Source of the DNA: Candidatus Parepulonipiscium sp. PG-Nun2H_MBin03
Lineage (GTDB): Bacteria > Bacillota > Clostridia > Lachnospirales > Cellulosilyticaceae
Assembly: GCA_001995005.1 (NCBI GenBank)
Contig: MDJN01000156.1
Coordinates: 1-10,209, forward strand
Reading direction: 5' to 3'
Length of the DNA stretch: 10,209 bases
This document shows, one piece after another, positions 6,793 to 10,209 of this stretch. Position numbers and translations under genes: made by a program. The first letter of the stretch is position 1. Every line of letters begins with the position of its first letter. A model generated the notes under the pieces. That model had not been told where the DNA came from and did not search any database. It saw nothing but the letters and a program-made list of their open reading frames with translations.

Positions 6793-8256
6793 ATGCGAAA
6801 GTTATGGAGAAAAGGCAAAGTTTATATAAAAGAGTTTTATCAAGATGTTATTATTACAAATATTAGATATGAGATATTATTTTTAAGTATTATAGCAATT
6901 TTAGGAGCATATATCGGTGGGAATATGATAAGTGGTGTATTAAGAACGATGGGGGTAGGAAAATACTCTATTGTAGAATATGAATACTACGAAAAAGAAT
7001 TAGAAGATATTATAGTTAGCATTATGAGCCAAAATTATGACATTACTAAAAAATATGAAACGATAGTAAATAATATTTCTCGTAAGCCATATAAGTTTGG
7101 AGAAGTATATATTTTAAGTGGTGATGGACAAGTAATAGATGGTGAAACTATAGGCACAGAAAATGCCACTTTAATTAATAAGATGAATATAGAAGAAGTG
7201 GTAAAATATTCAGATAATGCTGCATACAATGAAGGTTATAGCAGAGTATACCCTATAGTTGAAAACAATGAAATATTATATTTATATATAAGAGCAGGAT
7301 TTTATGATAAAATTAGTATAAAATATACGTCAACACCTGATATGTGGGGAGGGCTTGTAGGAATGTTAATTTTTTCAATCATTATGATCAAAGGGACGGC
7401 TAAGAAGGTAAGATATATAGAATATTTATCTGATTGCTTAAGACATATATCTACTGGAGATTTTGCATATCAAATAGATGTATCAGGGAGTGACCAGCTG
7501 GCTCAGGTGGCAAATGATATAAACTTTATGCAAAATGAATTATTAATGCAGCAACAATATAGGATAGAATTAGAAAATGTTAAAAATGAGTTAATTACTA
7601 ATGTAGCACATGACCTTAGAACGCCTTTAACATCAATTATAGGCTATATGGGGCTAGTAAAAGAAGGTAGGTATAACAGTGAAAAAGAAGCAAGACAATA
7701 CCTTGATATAGCGTATAATCGTGCTGAGAAGCTAAAGGTATTATTGCAAGATTTATTTGAATACACTAAGCTTACAAGCAAAACCACAGAGCTTATAAAA
7801 ATAGAACTATCTATCCATACAATGTTAAAGCAAATTATAGATGAGTTTATACCAATTGCTAAAGAAAGAGGCATACAATTAGATTTGATACACAAAGATG
7901 AGGATTTTATATTAGAAGCTGATGTTATAAAACTAGCTAGAGTATTTGAAAATTTAATTGATAATGCCATTAAGTATAGTATCAATAGCAAAGTAGTTAA
8001 AGTTATTACAACTACCAAGGATAATGCAATTTATATAAGTGTGAGAAATAAAACAGACTTGACAAATGAAATAGAACTTGATAAGTTGTTTACAAGATTT
8101 TATCGGGCTGATAAATCACGTAACAGCGAAAGTGGCGGTTCGGGGCTAGGACTTGCTATTGCTAAAAATATTGTATTATTACATGGTGGTAAAGTATGGG
8201 CACAGCTAGATAAAGATATATTAACAATTACAGTAAAGTTAGAGGACAATAGATGA
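6793..8256 (+). CDS. Sensor histidine kinase (VanS-like)
   Basis: This 487-residue membrane kinase starts at ATG 6793 with GGAGG 5 nt upstream. Its order is: short cytoplasmic N-terminus, TM1 (about 26-50), extracytoplasmic sensor region (about 51-182), TM2 (about 184-202), a HAMP-like linker (about 203-255), then HisKA and HATPase_c domains. The H box is NVAHDLRTPLTS, with the phosphoacceptor His273. The N box is FENLIDNAIKYS (385-396). The F box is KLFTRFYRADKS, and the G2 box is GGSGLGLAIAK (448-458). All key residues are present. The sensor region has no recognised ligand motif. It overlaps the response regulator gene by 4 nt (ATGA), the usual sign of translational coupling. It should phosphorylate that regulator in response to an unknown, probably envelope, signal. 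Confidence 0.95.
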   Translation: MRKLWRKGKVYIKEFYQDVIITNIRYEILFLSIIAILGAYIGGNMISGVLRTMGVGKYSIVEYEYYEKELEDIIVSIMSQNYDITKKYETIVNNISRKPYKFGEVYILSGDGQVIDGETIGTENATLINKMNIEEVVKYSDNAAYNEGYSRVYPIVENNEILYLYIRAGFYDKISIKYTSTPDMWGGLVGMLIFSIIMIKGTAKKVRYIEYLSDCLRHISTGDFAYQIDVSGSDQLAQVANDINFMQNELLMQQQYRIELENVKNELITNVAHDLRTPLTSIIGYMGLVKEGRYNSEKEARQYLDIAYNRAEKLKVLLQDLFEYTKLTSKTTELIKIELSIHTMLKQIIDEFIPIAKERGIQLDLIHKDEDFILEADVIKLARVFENLIDNAIKYSINSKVVKVITTTKDNAIYISVRNKTDLTNEIELDKLFTRFYRADKSRNSESGGSGLGLAIAKNIVLLHGGKVWAQLDKDILTITVKLEDNR

Positions 8257-8948
8257 GAATGCCAACAATTTTAGTAGTAGATGATGAGAAAGAAATAAGA
8301 GAGCTTATAGGAATTTACTTAAAAAATGAAGATTATATTGTGCAATATGCAAAAACGGGCATAGAAGCGATAAATATTATGAATGAACAATTGCAAAACA
8401 TAGATCTTGTAATACTAGATGTAATGATGCCGGTGGTAAACGGTATAGACGCTTGTTTAGAGATTAGGCAAAAATATAACACGCCTATTATCATGGTATC
8501 TGCAAAAGCTAATGAAATAGATAAAATACATGGTTTATCGTCTGGGGCAGATGATTATATTACAAAACCATTTAGCCCGCTTGAGCTATTGGCACGAGTT
8601 AAAGCACAAATAAGACGGGCGACTAAATTTAACCAACTGCCAAGAAGGGATACGATGCTTTTAGAAGGTGAGTTGATGTTAGACTTAGAAAAGAATACTC
8701 TTTTTAAAAATGATATAGAGATTATTTTAACGCCTACAGAGTATAATATTTTAAAATACTTATGGGCAAATAAAGGGATAACTATAAAAGCAAAAGATAT
8801 TTATGAAAAAGTCTGGGGGCAGACTAGTATTGACAATAATACAGTTATGGTGCATATAAGAAAATTGAGAGAAAAAATTGAAGAAAATCCACGAGAGCCG
8901 AGATATATTTTTACAATTTGGGGGATTGGATATAAATTTTTAGGGTAA
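8253..8948 (+). CDS. Response regulator, OmpR/VanR family
   Basis: This 231-residue DNA-binding response regulator has an N-terminal receiver domain (about 4-118) and a C-terminal winged-helix domain (about 135-230). The acidic pocket is Asp10-Asp11, the phosphorylated residue is Asp56 (VILDVMMP), the switch position is Ser83, and the conserved Lys is Lys105 (YITKPF). The DNA-binding half has LTPTEYNILKYL, the recognition-helix stretch NTVMVHIRKLREKI and the wing IWGIGYKF. ATG 8253 overlaps the kinase stop, with AGAGGA 6 nt upstream; ATG 8259 is a less likely start. It is the last gene of the operon, so the kinase precedes the regulator, the reverse of the commonest order. The tandem repeats at 4965-4984 are a candidate binding site. 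Confidence 0.95.
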   Translation: MRMPTILVVDDEKEIRELIGIYLKNEDYIVQYAKTGIEAINIMNEQLQNIDLVILDVMMPVVNGIDACLEIRQKYNTPIIMVSAKANEIDKIHGLSSGADDYITKPFSPLELLARVKAQIRRATKFNQLPRRDTMLLEGELMLDLEKNTLFKNDIEIILTPTEYNILKYLWANKGITIKAKDIYEKVWGQTSIDNNTVMVHIRKLREKIEENPREPRYIFTIWGIGYKFLG

Positions 8949-8976
8949 AATATAAAATTTTAAAATTCTTAATAAT

Positions 8977-9005
8977 TTGTTCAAAAATTTATGCTATTGT
9001 ATAAG
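8977..9005 (+). promoter_or_regulatory. Candidate promoter for a small RNA
   Basis: TTGTTC (8977-8982) and TATAAG (9000-9005) are separated by 17 nt. The predicted start, about 9010-9012, falls at the beginning of a folded segment that ends in a terminator. Confidence 0.4.
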
Positions 9006-9084
9006 TAAGAGATTGGCTTAGGTCCCCCAACCTAAGTTGCTCTTAAATAAGAATCTCCCATAATATATCCCTTTTCCTGTTTGT

Positions 9085-9113
9085 ATATTATAAACAGAAA
9101 AATAGAGTGTCAA
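9085..9113 (-). promoter_or_regulatory. Opposing promoter-like sequence
   Basis: On the minus strand a perfect TTGACA (complement of 9108-9113) precedes TATAAT (9087-9092) by 15 nt, or TAATAT (9085-9090) by 17 nt. It would drive a transcript leftward, antisense to the candidate small RNA and the end of the response regulator gene. No ORF of meaningful length follows. Confidence 0.35.
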
Positions 9114-9139
9114 TTATAATTTTGGCACTCTAGTTTTTT
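9104..9139 (+). terminator. Rho-independent terminator
   Basis: A 10-bp stem (AGAGTGTCAA at 9104-9113, TTGGCACTCT at 9122-9131, one wobble) is followed by AG and six T residues. It ends the candidate small RNA and/or the two-component operon. Confidence 0.85.
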
Positions 9140-9210
9140 ATCTGAAAGAACTTGCTCTAATACTCCTGCCTCTTAGGCGGTGAGATAAAGAGCAAGTAAT
9201 CTTTTCAGAT
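9140..9210. repeat. Long imperfect palindrome (71 nt)
   Basis: ATCTGAAAGA pairs with TCTTTTCAGAT (one bulge), ACTTGCTCT (9150-9158) with AGAGCAAGT (9189-9197), and the tip folds as CTCC-TGCCT/AGGC-GG-GAG. The T run on either strand is too weak for a terminator. The tip, GCCTCTTAGGC, recalls hairpins at IS200/IS605 right ends. This may be a small repeat element; copies elsewhere cannot be seen from this window. Confidence 0.6.
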
Positions 9211-9222
9211 TAAGGCAACTAA

Positions 9223-9259
9223 CATTCAGTGGTGGGGTTATAACCCCCACCACTGAATG
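9223..9259. repeat. Near-perfect GC-rich palindrome
   Basis: CATTCAGTGGTGGGG and CCCCCACCACTGAATG form a stem of about 15 bp with one extra C and a TTATAA centre. It lies 17 nt before the stop of the convergent membrane gene. It is only weakly followed by T residues on the plus strand (AAGTTTTC), so it may be a poor terminator or a dispersed repeat. Confidence 0.65.
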
Positions 9260-9276
9260 AAGTTTTCTTCTATCTT

Positions 9277-9969
9277 CTAGGAATATAGTGGAGAATAAAG
9301 CTTATTATAATAATTAAAAAGGCCAATAGCCTCGGCTGTTCTTCCAGGAATTATAGGCAATGTTACGCAGATTTCTTCTGAAGTATCAAATACTGACCCA
9401 TATATCAAATTAAGGCTAGGTAAATCACCAGTAATACATAATGTACTATTATTTAAAGCATATATATAATTAAAATTATCATATATCTCGCCTGCAAAAC
9501 AGATATATTTATCAGTAAAAAGTACTTCGATAGGGGATTTAAGTAGGTTATCAAAAAAATTCATTATTACTATAAGTTGGTAGATAAAAACCAATAACGA
9601 CGATATAAGTATTATATTTTTGTGCTCAGGGAAGCCCATACCTACGATAACACATAAAATAAGTAATAAAAATATAGAGTCTATATAGTCTTTTTTCTTA
9701 CATAATATATTTTTATAAACTGCCTCAAGTTGTGCTCCTGAATAGACCCACTTACCTAATAATTGACTTTCATTAATTTGGATAAGCTTTTTATATCTTT
9801 GCAAAGTAATTGCCTTGCAAATTGCAATGATTATTAAAATAGCTCCTAAAAACATATTAATTGGGTAAGATGGCATATAACTAATATTTACAGGAGTAAG
9901 TACTAAAACACAGCCTAAAATAAGTAAACTTAACAAAATATGAGTATTAAAAATAAATTTATTTTTCAT
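9277..9969 (-). CDS. Unrecognised membrane protein, about four helices
   Basis: The 230-residue product starts at ATG on the complement of 9967-9969. An AAAGGG-type site lies about 10 nt upstream, a slightly long spacing. Hydrophobic segments are visible near residues 8-27, 36-55, 97-112 and 118-138, as two hairpins separated by a charged stretch of about 40 residues. The C-terminal 90 residues are soluble and beta-rich, ending in a segment with LPIIPGRTAEAIGLFNYYN. No catalytic motif or known family is recognised. It is transcribed toward the two-component operon and appears to be a single-gene unit. It has no link in the sequence to its neighbours beyond position. Confidence 0.75.
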   Translation of the reverse strand: MKNKFIFNTHILLSLLILGCVLVLTPVNISYMPSYPINMFLGAILIIIAICKAITLQRYKKLIQINESQLLGKWVYSGAQLEAVYKNILCKKKDYIDSIFLLLILCVIVGMGFPEHKNIILISSLLVFIYQLIVIMNFFDNLLKSPIEVLFTDKYICFAGEIYDNFNYIYALNNSTLCITGDLPSLNLIYGSVFDTSEEICVTLPIIPGRTAEAIGLFNYYNKLYSPLYS

Positions 9970-10002
9970 ATAAGATCAACCCTTTTTATTTGAGGTCATA
10001 TT

Positions 10003-10008
10003 ATTATA
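10003..10008 (-). promoter_or_regulatory. Possible -10 box of the minus-strand membrane gene
   Basis: The complement of 10003-10008 reads TATAAT, 34 nt before the start codon. No convincing -35 box is seen (TCCCTA at the 17-nt position). The DnaA-box-like cluster lies further upstream. Confidence 0.35.
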
Positions 10009-10071
10009 TGAAAAAAAGTATATTTTAGGGACTGTCTAATCTGGAAAATTAATGAAATTATTGAGTAGCAT

Positions 10072-10114
10072 ACAAAGTTATCCACTTTCTGTGGATAACT
10101 TTGTGGATAACTTT
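10072..10114. promoter_or_regulatory. Cluster of three DnaA-box-like sequences
   Basis: Two perfect TTATCCACA boxes lie on the minus strand (complement of 10090-10098 and 10102-10110), 12 nt apart as tandem copies of GTGGATAACTTT. A third box (TTATCCACT, 10078-10086) lies on the plus strand. The outer copies form an inverted repeat with 14-nt arms, ACAAAGTTATCCAC and its complement, around TTTCT. The site sits between the tRNA terminator and the membrane protein gene. Confidence 0.65.
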
Positions 10115-10124
10115 ATGTAACGAG

Positions 10125-10155
10125 AAAAAAGAGCAACTTTAAGCTACTCTTTTTT
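10125..10155 (-). terminator. Terminator after tRNA-Pro, possibly bidirectional
   Basis: AAAAAAGAGCAAC (10125-10137) and GCTACTCTTTTTT (10143-10155) form a hairpin with two wobbles around TTTAA. There is a T run at the 3' side on both strands. On the minus strand it lies just beyond the 3' end of the tRNA. Confidence 0.8.
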
Positions 10156-10161
10156 AAAAAA

Positions 10162-10209
10162 TCGGGGTGACAGGACTCGAACCTGCGGCCTCCTGAACCC
10201 AAATCAGGC
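10162..10209 (-). tRNA. tRNA-Pro (anticodon TGG), 3' part only
   Basis: Read on the minus strand, the edge of the window gives the anticodon arm CCTGA-TTTGGGT-TCAGG with anticodon TGG (complement of 10199-10201). It is followed by a short variable loop, the T arm GCAGG-TTCGAGT-CCTGT and the acceptor strand CACCCCG with discriminator A. The CCA end is not encoded. The acceptor 5' strand and D arm lie beyond the window. Confidence 0.93.

Larger units (their letters stand above)
9009..9139 (+). ncRNA. Candidate structured small RNA
   Basis: Between the response regulator and the convergent membrane gene lies about 130 nt that folds well and has no credible ORF. GAGATT (9009-9014) can pair with AATCTC around 9052-9057. 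This closes a junction with the hairpin CTTAGGT/ACCTAAG (loop CCCCCA) and a small CTTA/TAAG hairpin. Then come unpaired C-rich stretches (TCTCCC, ATCCC, TTCC), a CTGTTT/AAACAG hairpin (9077-9097) and a terminator. C-rich single-stranded patches are typical of small RNAs that pair with Shine-Dalgarno sequences in low-GC Gram-positives. No known family is recognised. It could instead be just the 3' untranslated region of the operon. Confidence 0.4.

Noticed and set aside
9010..9060. Minus-strand small ORF behind a GGAAAAGGG site
   Set aside because: ATG GGA GAT stops after nine codons, too short to support as a gene.
10060..10120. Chromosomal replication origin
   Set aside because: The boxes are right, but there is no dnaA/dnaN/rpmH context and only three boxes are visible, so a full oriC cannot be claimed.

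Overview
The window is AT-rich DNA with strong GGAGG-type ribosome binding sites, Rho-independent terminators, a YtvI-type (sporulation-associated) membrane protein and a VanRS-like two-component pair. This points to a low-GC Gram-positive, most likely a spore-forming member of the Clostridia. A group I intron in IStron form fits that assignment, because IStrons are best known from clostridia. The species cannot be named from the sequence alone.

Region 1 (1-4958, + strand). The 3' four-fifths of a glycogen phosphorylase gene is followed by a terminator that abuts the ribosome binding site of a ytvI-like AI-2E-family membrane protein gene. An alpha/beta hydrolase gene comes next. It is split by about 665 nt of non-coding DNA with the P, Q, R and S core elements of a group I intron, P7.1/P7.2-like hairpins of subgroup IA, and a 3' end like an IS200/IS605 right end or TnpB omega RNA. 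There is no transposase or TnpB gene inside. The best reading is a minimal, non-autonomous IStron. The Ser of the catalytic triad is in the 5' exon and the Asp and His are in the 3' exon. The two exons can be joined in frame, so the gene is probably rescued by RNA splicing rather than dead. A short in-frame ORF and a strong terminator close the unit.

Region 2 (4960-8950, + strand). A perfect tandem repeat and a -10 box precede a tight four-gene operon: an acidic-tailed membrane protein, an exported beta-strand-rich protein resembling DUF4097, a sensor histidine kinase and an OmpR/VanR-type response regulator (kinase and regulator overlap by ATGA). The first two resemble the DUF1700/DUF4097 pair often seen beside PadR regulators, here apparently tied to a two-component system. 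Envelope sensing is the likely theme, but the signal is unknown.

Region 3 (8950-9276). This non-coding stretch holds a promoter-like sequence, a folded candidate small RNA with C-rich loops and a terminator, an opposing promoter-like sequence, and two large palindromes.

Region 4 (9277-10209, - strand). An unrecognised four-helix membrane protein gene is followed to its right by a cluster of three DnaA-box-like sequences, a hairpin terminator and the 3' part of a tRNA-Pro(TGG) gene that runs off the window.
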